Source: Closterium sp. Naga37s-1
Lineage: Eukaryota; Streptophyta; Zygnematophyceae; Desmidiales; Closteriaceae
Direction of reading: 5' to 3'
NCBI GenBank assembly: GCA_947471745.1
Contig: CANJKZ010000932.1
Span: 930,001 to 994,000 of the forward strand
DNA length: 64,000 bases
Below are positions 1-9,212 of this stretch, piece by piece. Under the pieces are notes generated by a model. The model was not told where the DNA came from and made no database searches. It was given only the letters and a program-made list of their open reading frames with translations. The position numbers and the translations under genes were made by a program. Numbering within the stretch: the first letter of the stretch is position 1; every line of letters begins with the position of its first letter.

Positions 1-357
1 CCCCTCCAGAGCCTTCCTTGGCCTTACCTTTCTTGCTGCCACGCCCCTTGAAGCCTTTCATGCCGTAGGCAGAGCCTCCACCTTCACCGGCAGCGGCAGT
101 CAGCTCCTTCCCCCGAAACTCCTCTTGAAGGACTTGAGCACACATCCACTCAAGGGACCATGAGTCCTTCATGCCATTGAGGTTGACCACCAAAGGGCCC
201 CACGACTCCGGCAGCAGGGAGAGAGCCTTGTAGCACTTGATCTTCTCAGGGTAGTCCACACCAGCAGCAGAGAGCTTCACATAGAGGTCCCGGAGTTGAT
301 CAAACGCTCCTTGCACGGCATCACCCTCGTTGATCTTCACCGCATGGAGTTGTCGCA
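1..357 (-). pseudogene. Truncated copia Gag fragment (family B)
   Basis: Read on the minus strand, this stretch encodes the middle of a copia Gag (motifs such as KCYKALSLLPESWG and AYGMKGFKGRGSKKGK). It is nearly identical to 18136-18491 in element B2. Homology stops abruptly at about 357, inside the Gag reading frame, where unrelated AT-richer DNA begins. The other end runs off the window. No start codon, zinc knuckle or LTR is visible here, so it is either a broken copy or the end of an element lying to the left. Assignment to family B rests on direct sequence match within the window. Confidence 0.85.
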
Positions 358-2115
358 TAGTGCATTGTTGTTCCCTCTATTCTTAGTGAAATTCCTGACA
401 ATTTGCCTTGTGAACACACAAGTTTGCAAGTGCTAGAGCTACGATCACCCGTACATCCCCGCAGCCTCCCACGTACTCCAGCTACCACCATTGTAGAGTA
501 AGTCTCCGCAAGCAGCATAGAGCAGCATGGATAAAAAAAAACGAGGTTTCAAAACCAAGATAAATGGGACAAGTCCTCAGCATCCAATCGTGATAACAAA
601 TTCGTTTTGAGACCTCTTAAAGTGGCATCGAATCTCAATCCCCTCATCTTACACTGCTCCTCCAACAGCTTGAGAGCCAGCCCAGCTCCTGAGCCACAAC
701 ACCCACCCCACCCAAACCATTCCACCCCACCATATTCTATCCCTCCTCACCTCCCACTACTCCTGTAGTTGCTCCCTCTTCGGCATGGGCCAGCTCCACA
801 TCCCCAGTGCCACCGGCCTGCATCCTCGTCCTCTTCATTTTTCACATGCTTCTAGTGCAAGCACATCCGGACCACCCCATTGCTCCTGCCGCTGCTCCCT
901 CTCGGCGCAGCCCAGCTCCATAGCCGCAATGCCACCAGCACTACCGTGCTCTACTTCTGGGGGGTGGGGTGAAAATTGGAGCAGGGCGGGTGACCCTTCT
1001 ATACACACCAGTACCACATGCACCGCCTTGCTCTAATGCTTGGGGGTAGGGTCCCCGCCTATACGACAGGGTGGGTGGATGGGGAGGGGCTTCGCCTAGT
1101 AAGAGGACGTGTGGGAAAGGAAAGGCGAGACCCATGTGCAAGAAGAGCTTGACCTCTTGTTGGCATGAACTAGGAGTTAGACCAAGCTGTTAAGCACTAT
1201 ATCGGCTGAGATATGTCTTAAATCGTGCTAGGTAGTGCTCTAACTTGAAAGAAAGCTCTCTGGAATTTGTTTGAATGCACCGCGTATAAGGATTCTCAAT
1301 ATTCACTATGAGACATCCAAACAACCACACAGTTTTATAGCAATCTGGAAACATCGAATCGCACATATAGCATTGTGCCGTTATACGCGTGTTGTCAGTT
1401 TCACCGCATGTAGCATTTTCGAGGAGTGAGAATTGGTAGCCAACTTTAATCGAATGAACAGAGCGTACCTTCAGCTCCAAGGTTGGATTGTGGTGCCACC
1501 ACGTGGCATGGAACTGCAGGGTGTTCCATAGTCAACCTGCAACACTTCGTCAACCTGCACCCCACTCAAATTTGAGCACTTAAACACCTTCTGTAGGTTG
1601 GAGGCAAAACCGCCCTGCCACCACTTTCCCTCCAAAACCATGCCCATGCCCATGCGCACATGCAAGCATGATTCCAATCAGCCACATCACACGTAGACAC
1701 GCAGCATGCCACATCACATTTGAGCCTGTCACATCCGAGCCTGTCACATTCGAGCCAAACACACGGCCATAGTTTGGGATCGTCTCGAGCCCTCCCTTTC
1801 CATCCGACCCTTTCTCACCCCCACCGACCTTTTCATTTGGGGTGATGCTTTTTACTTGCGCTTCCCTAAATTCTACTCCTAGCACGTGTAAGCAGGCATT
1901 TTGAATGACTAAATGGCTCATGCCATGTGACATGTGACACCCCCTCATGTGACATCTTCAAGTTTGAACTGTACAGGCTGCACTGTCCCCAACTAATTTG
2001 TGCTCAACCAAGCCCAACCCCTCTTCTCCTTTCTTTCCTACCTATGCCTCAACCCAGCCAACCCTTTTACGCCTTTCTTTCTCTCCTCAACCCTCTCCCC
2101 TCCACCACTTCCCGC
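358..2115. other. Spacer, no convincing gene
   Basis: About 1.75 kb between the Gag fragment and element A1. Only short frames are present on both strands and none carries a recognisable motif. The part at 760-1075 contains decayed copies of an exon-like sequence also found at 45355-45960 (listed separately). Around 1680-1760 there are short direct repeats of a CACATCxxAGCCTGT type. The last ~130 bp before A1 are pyrimidine-rich, as is the DNA on the other side of A1, as expected for a split pre-insertion site. Confidence 0.6.
760..1075 (-). repeat. Decayed copies of an exon-like repeat
   Basis: Two blocks (about 765-830 and 877-960) match, with many differences, the minus-strand exon repeat at 45355-45770. 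Shared words include CTGCTCCCTCT followed by GGCCAGCTCCA and AATGCCACC. A third block at about 1030-1075 resembles the region around that exon's splice acceptor, just upstream of it on the minus strand. The reading frame is broken. These look like dead relatives of the tandem exon found 44 kb away. The match is by eye and is weaker than the matches among the 45-kb copies. Confidence 0.45.
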
Positions 2116-2120
2116 CTTTC

Positions 2121-2918
2121 TGTTGGTGCAACCCTACGGTTTGCACTCGGCTTGTTGTCCGTGTGCGTGAATGTGTGTGTGTATGGAATGGTATGAGGGC
2201 ATGGGATAATATATATTTCATGCTTATAATTGTGTGTGAATGTTGAGTCATGATGTCGAGTGTGTGTGTCGAGTCAATAGCGAGTTATCGCTAGACGCGT
2301 GTTACGCGGTCGTTTGTGTCTCGCGCGCGGTTTCTATTTTGTCCTGTGTCGAACGTTCGGCGTGTCGCAGGTGTGTGCAGCAGACCCATCAAGAACTCAA
2401 GGATGAGTTTGTGATGAAGAGCCCGAGCCTTGGTGTCAAGCCTCAAGTGATTTCGAAGCTTGCCAAAAGGGTACACCTCAAGATATTGAAGATAGTTACA
2501 TTACTTTGTGTAGTGTAACATTTCACTTGGTGTAGGCCCTAGTGAAGGGTAGTTTCGAGACCCTTCGTGGTTGGGGACAGTGTGGCACTGTTCCACATCA
2601 CTGTACCTCGGCTCTTGGGGTTTGTAGGAGCTGGGAGTCATTCCCAACTCGTAACTCTTCCTATCTTGTGTTCTAAGACTATAGTGGCTGCCATAGTACC
2701 GTTCGTTCAAACCGACGCTGTGTCGTCAATTCTTTATCAAATCGTGCAATCTAAATTGCTAATTGTAGACGACGTGAAGACGCTCCAGATCCAATTTGAA
2801 TCAAGTCATTTGCAGCTGTGAGCAGAACGCTATCAACGTTTGAAGCCGCTGTGCAGAAATCCGTCTGTGCTCTCTATCTTTCGTTTTAGGCACATTCAAG
2901 CCTATTGTGACTATAACA
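2121..2918 (+). repeat. 5' LTR of A1
   Basis: 798-bp long terminal repeat with TG...CA ends. It matches 7765-8583 except that it lacks a 21-bp duplication (7979-8008 region), and it reads CCG where the 3' copy reads CTG near 2849/8511. It should carry the element promoter and the 5' part of the transcript. Confidence 0.95.
2206..2218 (+). promoter_or_regulatory. TATA-like box in A1 LTR
   Basis: ATAATATATATTT lies ~90 bp into the LTR, the only strongly AT-rich stretch of TATA type in it, and it is repeated in the 3' LTR. Its promoter role is inferred from position only. Confidence 0.35.
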
Positions 2919-2920
2919 AG

Positions 2921-2932
2921 TGGTATCAGAGC
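2921..2932 (+). other. Primer-binding site of A1
   Basis: TGGTATCAGAGC begins 2 bp after the 5' LTR. This is the classic plant copia primer-binding site complementary to the 3' end of initiator methionine tRNA. Confidence 0.9.
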
Positions 2933-2952
2933 CCCTTGGAGCAGTTTCGACA

Positions 2953-5900
2953 ATGTCTGGACCTGAGGAAAGGGGTGGCAGAGGTGCTGGTGGCAGTGGA
3001 GAAGCTCAAGCTCAAGGCCAACCCCGTGATTCAGCCATGGCGCCCATGCAACCAAGTCTTGGCCCACCTAGGGATGAGCCTAGGGTGTTTGGGCTTGACA
3101 AGTTCAACAGTGACAACTTTGCTGAATGGTCCTTCAAGATGGAGAACATCTTTGACCACTATGACCTGCTGGAGGTGATGGAAGGAACGGAGAAGCGCCC
3201 CGAGAACGACCCGGAGAAGAGCCCGTGGGTGCGGAAGAGCGCACAAGGCTATCTCTTACTTGGGCAAGCGTTGGGGAGCAGTCAGATCCGTCACATCAAG
3301 CCATTCCAGCGTGAACCAGAGAAAGGACCAAAGGCATGGGCTGCTCTCAAGGGTGTACATGCTCCTGCAACAGCGGCGGTAGCGGTGGTGTTGGAACGGC
3401 AAATGGCGGCACTACGAATTGAAGAAGACGAAGCGGTTGAAGAAGGGGTGCAGAAATTCTTCGACTTGTTGACGCGGCTTGAGGGAGCTGATTTGAACTA
3501 CAGTGAGCTCCAAAAGAAGACCAAGTTGCTGGCCTTACTCCCAGAGTCATGGTCCTCGCTCATCATCAACCTTAATCGCGACTTGCCCCGCCTCTCGCTT
3601 GAAGACGTGAAGCGAGCTATCCTTCAAGAGGATTTCCGCCGCCGTGAGTTGGCGAGTGCGGATGGCGCTGGGGCAGCGAGCATCGGCCGTGGATATGGTC
3701 GAGGAAGAGGCAGAGGACGAGGGGGGGGAAGGTTTGGTGGCAGCAACTTCGGCGGAGGCCGCAGGAGTGGCGGTTACGGCAGCGACGACAAGAGCTACGG
3801 ACGCGGTCGCGGCCGATTCGACGGCGAGTGTCACTATTGCCACAAGAGCGGACACATGTGGCGCGACTGCTACAAACTCCCTGATGGTTGGACCCCTGCT
3901 CAAGGCCAAGAGGGTAGAGGAGCAGGAGGAGGGAGAGGACGAGGCCGTGGAGGCCGTGGCGGTCGCGGTGGCGGAGCTGCAAACATGAAGAGCGGAGACA
4001 ACGACAAGGACCCGAGCGACGATCGATACCCGGGTCTATTCTACTTCGTGTCGACGCAAGTACCGGCTGGTCCAGAGAAGGATGAAGGCTTTGAGGAGCC
4101 AGCAGCTGTGGGGAAGGTGACCCTACACCCCCTGGACTATTGGGTGATTGATAGTGGCGCTACCTATAGCATGACACCTCGCCCGGACTTGCTCACCGAA
4201 CTCGAGCCGTCACCGGTGAAGCATGTCACATCGGCTTTGGGGCAGCGAGCAGAGGTGAAAGGCATGGGCAAGGCCATGTTCAAGGGTGCTGATGGGAAGA
4301 TGGTGGGCCTCAAGAACGTGCTTTGGGTGCCCAGCCTTGCTGCAAACCTGATTTCCGTGCGGCGGTTGGCAAAGGCCGGCATGGACACGAACTCGAAGGG
4401 AGCCAAGACCTACACCGCAAGGCTTGGCGATCGAATTCTTTGGGACCTTCATGAGGACAGGGATGTCTACAACGAGATGTGGCAGATCCCAGTGGTCCCT
4501 ATGCCTAAGGAGAGGCAAGTGGCAGCAAGCATCAGCACCAAGGATGGAGCGGTCGGTAGCGACGATGGCGCGAACGGTCGCGCTAAGGAGAATGAGCTCA
4601 AGAAGAGCAAACCTGGAGGGACCAGCAAGTTCAGTGAACCTAAGGAGAGTGGTGCAGCAACCAAGGAGCAGCAAAAGGGTGAGGAGAACCCAGAGGCAGC
4701 AGCGGAGGAGGACTACGGAGAGAGTATGTGGGGCGCTATTGCGAGCGCGGCATTCTCCAATCCAACTTCGGCTACGGGGGAGTGTGATTGGCTCACCTTG
4801 CATCGGCGCATGGGGCATGTGGCCCTGCCCATCTTGCAGCAGCTAGTGAAGAATGAGATGGTTGCTGGCATACGTGTGAAGGGGGAGCCCGATGAGGTGC
4901 TTGGCTGCCCGACGTGCATTCAAGCCAAGTTCACCCGGTTTCCGTTCCCTAGTTCGGAGGCAACGGCAAAGGCACCGCTTGATGAGGTGGTGATGGACGT
5001 GGTGGGCCCCCTGAAGCTTGGAGCTGCTGGAGCTGAGTATTTTCTCACCATTGTCGACGTCTACACCCGCATGACTTGGGTGTACGTGCTGGCCAAGAAG
5101 AGCGACATGGCTGAAACGTTGAAGACGGATTGGTTCCCGATGGTGGAGCGGCAACAAGACCGTCTAGTCAAGTCAATCCGCACCGATCGAGGGGGAGAGT
5201 TCCTGAGCAAGGAGTTTGGGTTGTGGCTGAAGAAGAATGGTATTCGGCACTCCCTCACCATGCCATACTCCCCTGCAATGAACGGCATCGCCGAGCGAGC
5301 GAACCGCACAATCACGGAGGCGGCACGCGGGTTGCTCATTGAAGCCGGGCTACCCGACTATTTCTGGCCTGATGCGGTGCGGAGCGCGTGTGTGGCCAAG
5401 AACAGAGCCTTGACTCATGTGGGAGCAGACAAATGGGTGCCCTATGTGGAGTGGCTAGGAAGGAAGCCAAAGGTGGATATGCTTCGGGTGTTCGGGTGCA
5501 TGTGCATGGCGCTCGTGCCTAAGCATCTTCGGCACAACAAGCTTGGTGCCAAGGCGGTGTGGGCCGTGCACTTGGGCATGGCTCAAAACAGCAAGGGATG
5601 GCTTCTTTGGGACCCATTCACCAAGAAGTTCTTGGTGAGCAGGGACTGCAAGTTCATGGAGAACTTCATGTACAAGGATTGGAAGGCGGAGAATGAGGCG
5701 AAGATAGGCGTGCGGTTTGGGGAGGTGAAGAGTTCCGGTTTGGAGCATGTGGAGCTGCCTTTGGAGCTGAGCAGCGGCAGCACAACCACAAGGCAATCCT
5801 CTCTTGTGAATGGGGGAGAGGAGGCCAATGATGCAGAGGAAGAGGAGGAGGAGGTGCAGCAAGTGAGCGAGCGTGCACCGTCACTCCCTTCCCGTACTAC

Positions 5901-5964
5901 GAGTGCTCCACGGATTCGAGCCACACCGCAGCAACGCCAAGGCCTTTCAAGTCCCTGCAGCTGA
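2953..5964 (+). CDS. Copia Gag-protease-integrase polyprotein (A1)
   Basis: First in-frame ATG is at 2953, about 20 bp after the primer-binding site. It encodes capsid/nucleocapsid, maturation protease and integrase. Residues ~1-230 are the copia Gag domain, followed by an Arg/Gly-rich basic stretch and a CX2CX4HX4C zinc knuckle (residues ~293-306, CHYCHKSGHMWRDC). The aspartic protease motif is WVIDSGAT (Asp ~400). Integrase has the HHCC zinc site (first His ~617, MGH...CPTC) and a DD35E triad at Asp682, Asp745 (RTDRGGEF) and Glu781 (NGIAER), with exactly 35 residues between the last two. The frame ends in the acidic integrase-RT linker, where the downstream RT frame overlaps it in another phase. 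A complete copia would normally read through, so I infer an indel near 5930-5960. Confidence 0.92.
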   Translation: MSGPEERGGRGAGGSGEAQAQGQPRDSAMAPMQPSLGPPRDEPRVFGLDKFNSDNFAEWSFKMENIFDHYDLLEVMEGTEKRPENDPEKSPWVRKSAQGYLLLGQALGSSQIRHIKPFQREPEKGPKAWAALKGVHAPATAAVAVVLERQMAALRIEEDEAVEEGVQKFFDLLTRLEGADLNYSELQKKTKLLALLPESWSSLIINLNRDLPRLSLEDVKRAILQEDFRRRELASADGAGAASIGRGYGRGRGRGRGGGRFGGSNFGGGRRSGGYGSDDKSYGRGRGRFDGECHYCHKSGHMWRDCYKLPDGWTPAQGQEGRGAGGGRGRGRGGRGGRGGGAANMKSGDNDKDPSDDRYPGLFYFVSTQVPAGPEKDEGFEEPAAVGKVTLHPLDYWVIDSGATYSMTPRPDLLTELEPSPVKHVTSALGQRAEVKGMGKAMFKGADGKMVGLKNVLWVPSLAANLISVRRLAKAGMDTNSKGAKTYTARLGDRILWDLHEDRDVYNEMWQIPVVPMPKERQVAASISTKDGAVGSDDGANGRAKENELKKSKPGGTSKFSEPKESGAATKEQQKGEENPEAAAEEDYGESMWGAIASAAFSNPTSATGECDWLTLHRRMGHVALPILQQLVKNEMVAGIRVKGEPDEVLGCPTCIQAKFTRFPFPSSEATAKAPLDEVVMDVVGPLKLGAAGAEYFLTIVDVYTRMTWVYVLAKKSDMAETLKTDWFPMVERQQDRLVKSIRTDRGGEFLSKEFGLWLKKNGIRHSLTMPYSPAMNGIAERANRTITEAARGLLIEAGLPDYFWPDAVRSACVAKNRALTHVGADKWVPYVEWLGRKPKVDMLRVFGCMCMALVPKHLRHNKLGAKAVWAVHLGMAQNSKGWLLWDPFTKKFLVSRDCKFMENFMYKDWKAENEAKIGVRFGEVKSSGLEHVELPLELSSGSTTTRQSSLVNGGEEANDAEEEEEEVQQVSERAPSLPSRTTSAPRIRATPQQRQGLSSPCS

Positions 5965-7723
5965 GGAGGAAGGAAGGGGGAAGAGGAGAGTTCAACCCCC
6001 TAATAGGCTGACCTATGATGCGCCGGGAAAGCAGGGCAAGACAGCCCTGGCCGGAGCGGCAATGATGGTCGGAGACGACGAGGAGAGTGACTACGAGGAG
6101 TGTGCCTTCGCGTTCTTCTCTCCGGTGGAGATGCCGGGAGAACCAGCAACTCTCAAGGAGGCTTTGGAGAGTAGTGATGCTGAGGAGTGGAAGAAGGCCA
6201 TGGAGAGTGAGCTGAAGAGCATCGAGGAGAATGACACGTTTGAATTGGTGGAGCTACCGGAGGGGCGTACGGCGATAACGTCCAAGTGGCTCTTCAAAAT
6301 CAAGTCGGATGCCGACGGCAAGATCGAGCGCTACAAGTCTAGGCTTGTAGCCAAGGGGTACCAGCAGAAGGAGAAGGTGGACTTCAAGGAGCTGTTTGCC
6401 CCTGTGGTGAAGCCGACGACGCTGCGAACCCTATTCGCGGGAGCCGCCATCAAAGGATGGGTAGTAAAGCAAATGGACATCGTAACGGCATTCCTTAACG
6501 GCATCCTTGAGGAGGAGATTTTTATGGCGCAGCCAGAGGGGTTTGATGATGGTAGTGGCAGAGTGTGGAAGCTGAAGAAGGCCCTCTATGGGCTGAAGCA
6601 GGCCCCTAGGCAATGGTACATGAAGCTGCGCGAAGTGTTGGAGGGGATCGGCTTCACTCCCTCAACGGCCGATCACTCCTTGTTCATGCTTGGCGAGGGG
6701 GAGCAGAGGAGTTTCATGGTGGTTTATGTGGATGACATCCTCATTTTCTCACCTTCTTCTGACCTTGTGAAGGAGGTGATGCTGAAGCTTCAAGACAAGT
6801 TCAAGTGCAAGGCCCTTGGTGACGTGAACTTCTACCTTGGGCTCCACATCGAACGAGATGTGGAGAAGCGGTGCATGCGGGTGCATCAACGAAAGTACCT
6901 GGAGGCATTGGCTGCCAAGTTTGGGCAGAGTGAAGGTCATGTGGCTACACCCTTTCCCTCTGGGTTCAAGTGTGTGAAGGGACCAGAGGAGGAGAGCGTT
7001 GGTGAAGAGGAGAGGCGCCGATTTCACTCGTTGGTGGGCAGCCTCATGTATGCGGCGGTAAACACCCGACCGGACGTCGCGTTTGCTACCGGGCAGCTGG
7101 CTAGGGTTGTGCAATGCCCTAAAGAGGAGCAGGTAGCAGCTGGAATGAGGGTGGCCAAGTATCTTGGCCAAACACCGATCGTTGGGCTGCAATACTCGGC
7201 GGCGGCACAAAGGCGCCAAAAGGGCGCGGATGGTGTTGAACCCGGGCGTTTGTTCCTCACCGCCTACTCGGATGCTTCATATGCATCAGAACCAGAGGAC
7301 ATGACAAGTGTGGGAGGCTTCATATGCTGTGTTGGTGGAGGCCCAACTGCTTGGGAGAGCAAGAAGCAGGTTGACCAAGCTTTGAGCTCGGTGGAGTCCG
7401 AGTACATGGCACTCTTCCGTGCCGTACGGGAGATTGTGTGGCAGCGGCGTTTGTTGGCTGAATTGGGGGAGGAGCAGCAAGGACCTACCCCACTGTACTG
7501 TGACAGCCAGGGTGCCATTGCTCTTGCTAAGAACCCTGTGTTGCATGGACTCACGAAGCACATGAGGGTGAAGTGGCATTGGACGAGGAGCATGGTAACC
7601 GCGGGTGAAGTTGAGTTGCGCTACGTGAAGACCACGGGGCAGCCGGCTGACATGATGACCAAGAGGCTGGTGGAGCACCAGCATTGGAAGTGTTGCAAGC
7701 TGGCTGGGATGGCTCTGAACTGA
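5873..7723 (+). CDS. Copia reverse transcriptase-RNase H (A1)
   Basis: This is the remainder of the polyprotein, in the +1 phase relative to the upstream frame with ~90 bp overlap. The nominal first Met at 5873 is probably not a real start; homology to a linker begins near 5940. RT motifs in order: TSKWLFKIKSDADGKIERYK, KARLVAKGYQ-like block, MDIVTAFLNGIL, PEGFDDGSGRVWKLKKALYG, and the catalytic YVDD (nt 6725-6736). RNase H follows with TAYSDASYASE, SSVESEYMAL and LYCDSQGAIAL, ending ADMMTKRL, typical of copia C-termini. All active-site residues checked are intact. Production would need a frameshift, or this copy is a near-intact pseudogene; the second is more likely because copia elements normally use one frame. 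Confidence 0.9.
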   Translation: MHRHSLPVLRVLHGFEPHRSNAKAFQVPAAEEEGRGKRRVQPPNRLTYDAPGKQGKTALAGAAMMVGDDEESDYEECAFAFFSPVEMPGEPATLKEALESSDAEEWKKAMESELKSIEENDTFELVELPEGRTAITSKWLFKIKSDADGKIERYKSRLVAKGYQQKEKVDFKELFAPVVKPTTLRTLFAGAAIKGWVVKQMDIVTAFLNGILEEEIFMAQPEGFDDGSGRVWKLKKALYGLKQAPRQWYMKLREVLEGIGFTPSTADHSLFMLGEGEQRSFMVVYVDDILIFSPSSDLVKEVMLKLQDKFKCKALGDVNFYLGLHIERDVEKRCMRVHQRKYLEALAAKFGQSEGHVATPFPSGFKCVKGPEEESVGEEERRRFHSLVGSLMYAAVNTRPDVAFATGQLARVVQCPKEEQVAAGMRVAKYLGQTPIVGLQYSAAAQRRQKGADGVEPGRLFLTAYSDASYASEPEDMTSVGGFICCVGGGPTAWESKKQVDQALSSVESEYMALFRAVREIVWQRRLLAELGEEQQGPTPLYCDSQGAIALAKNPVLHGLTKHMRVKWHWTRSMVTAGEVELRYVKTTGQPADMMTKRLVEHQHWKCCKLAGMALN

Positions 7724-7754
7724 GAGAGCAACATATCCTAAGGCCAACAATCCG

Positions 7755-7764
7755 AGGGGGAGTT
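7755..7764 (+). other. Polypurine tract of A1
   Basis: AGGGGGAGTT directly abuts the 3' LTR. It is the expected primer site for plus-strand DNA synthesis. Family B has nearly the same sequence (GAGGGGGAGTT) in the same place. Confidence 0.85.
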
Positions 7765-8583
7765 TGTTGGTGCAACCCTACGGTTTGCACTCGGCTTGTT
7801 GTCCGTGTGCGTGAATGTGTGTGTGTATGGAATGGTATGAGGGCATGGGATAATATATATTTCATGCTTATAATTGTGTGTGAATGTTGAGTCATGATGT
7901 CGAGTGTGTGTGTCGAGTCAATAGCGAGTTATCGCTAGACGCGTGTTACGCGGTCGTTTGTGTCTCGCGCGCGGTTTCTATTTTGTCGTGCGCGGTTTCT
8001 ATTTTGTCCTGTGTCGAACGTTCGGCGTGTCGCAGGTGTGTGCAGCAGACCCATCAAGAACTCAAGGATGAGTTTGTGATGAAGAGCCCGAGCCTTGGTG
8101 TCAAGCCTCAAGTGATTTCGAAGCTTGCCAAAAGGGTACACCTCAAGATATTGAAGATAGTTACATTACTTTGTGTAGTGTAACATTTCACTTGGTGTAG
8201 GCCCTAGTGAAGGGTAGTTTCGAGACCCTTCGTGGTTGGGGACAGTGTGGCACTGTTCCACATCACTGTACCTCGGCTCTTGGGGTTTGTAGGAGCTGGG
8301 AGTCATTCCCAACTCGTAACTCTTCCTATCTTGTGTTCTAAGACTATAGTGGCTGCCATAGTACCGTTCGTTCAAACCGACGCTGTGTCGTCAATTCTTT
8401 ATCAAATCGTGCAATCTAAATTGCTAATTGTAGACGACGTGAAGACGCTCCAGATCCAATTTGAATCAAGTCATTTGCAGCTGTGAGCAGAACGCTATCA
8501 ACGTTTGAAGCTGCTGTGCAGAAATCCGTCTGTGCTCTCTATCTTTCGTTTTAGGCACATTCAAGCCTATTGTGACTATAACA
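7765..8583 (+). repeat. 3' LTR of A1
   Basis: 819 bp. It is equal to the 5' LTR plus a 21-bp tandem duplication of the GTGCGCGGTTTCTATTTTGTC word around 7979-8008. The length difference between the LTRs (21) is fully explained by this one event. Confidence 0.95.
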
Positions 8584-8588
8584 CTTTC

Positions 8589-9212
8589 CCCGCTCCTCAA
8601 CAGTCCCCTCTTTCTCCCCACTCCTTTTCTCATCCCACACCTCCTTCCCCTATCCACCCCCACCCTCCCCTCCCCTCTCTAGCTTTGAGCAATTTTGCAT
8701 GGTTTCCTTCTGGTTTGCACTCTCCGTTCCACCCATGTCTCAACCCTTTCAACCCTATTCCTCCTTTTATCCTCCCCTTCCCTCTATATCCCTCCTCACC
8801 CTTCCCTCTCCTCAAGCTTTGAACAGATCTGCATGGTGCCCTTCTGGTTTGCCCTCTTCGTCTCCCTCATCCACCTCATCTTTTAGTGGGTCTGGCAACA
8901 CAGGCACAACTAGTGGCTCTGCGGCCTCCTGGAACCCCATTGTCTGTAATTCTTGCTCCTCGCTCTTCCCTCGCCAGAATCTCCTGGGATTACACACTGC
9001 TGATCAGAAGGAGCATGGAGCTGGGGGGCGTGGCAGCAGGGCTGGCGGTGGGGGTGATCGTGTTGTGCCTGTGGCCTGTGTTGTTTCTCATCTTCTCTTT
9101 CTCATATGTCTGGTATATTGTCTTTCAGGAGGGTTTGGCTGGGTTGGGTTGGGTTTCGTTGTTCTGGAGGGTTCAAGAGCTGGGGTGGGGTGCATGCTGC
9201 TGCTACCTTGTT
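8589..9212. other. Spacer with a possible membrane-protein exon remnant
   Basis: Pyrimidine-rich DNA continuing the pre-insertion site of A1. At 8886-9120 on the plus strand an open frame ends in a strongly hydrophobic stretch (GGVAAGLAVGVIVLCLWPVL, then FLIFSFSYVWYIV) that could span a membrane. A pyrimidine tract and CAG at about 9118-9129 resemble a splice acceptor. Two short near-repeats with GCATGGT..CCTTCTGGTTTGC occur at 8697 and 8832. The frame is cut at 9213 by element B1. I do not recognise a family and cannot exclude chance. Confidence 0.3.

Larger units (their letters stand above)
2121..8583 (+). mobile_element. Complete Ty1/copia LTR retrotransposon A1
   Basis: The element is 6,463 bp. 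It is bounded by LTRs starting TGTTGG and ending ATAACA and is flanked by an exact 5-bp target duplication CTTTC (2116-2120 and 8584-8588). Order is LTR, Met-tRNA-type primer-binding site, Gag, protease, integrase, reverse transcriptase/RNase H, purine tract, LTR. Integrase ahead of RT defines the copia superfamily. The LTRs are almost identical apart from a 21-bp duplication in the 3' copy and at least one base change, so insertion is fairly recent. The polyprotein is broken by one frame change between integrase and RT; every catalytic motif I checked is present. Confidence 0.95.

Noticed and set aside
2920..2952. Upstream in-frame extension of A1 Gag starting at GTG 2920
   Set aside because: It would translate the primer-binding site and lacks an ATG; the ATG at 2953 is the natural start.
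5873..5964. Programmed frameshift signal in A1
   Set aside because: No obvious slippery site is visible and the other elements break in the same linker by different lesions; an indel is simpler. Not excluded.
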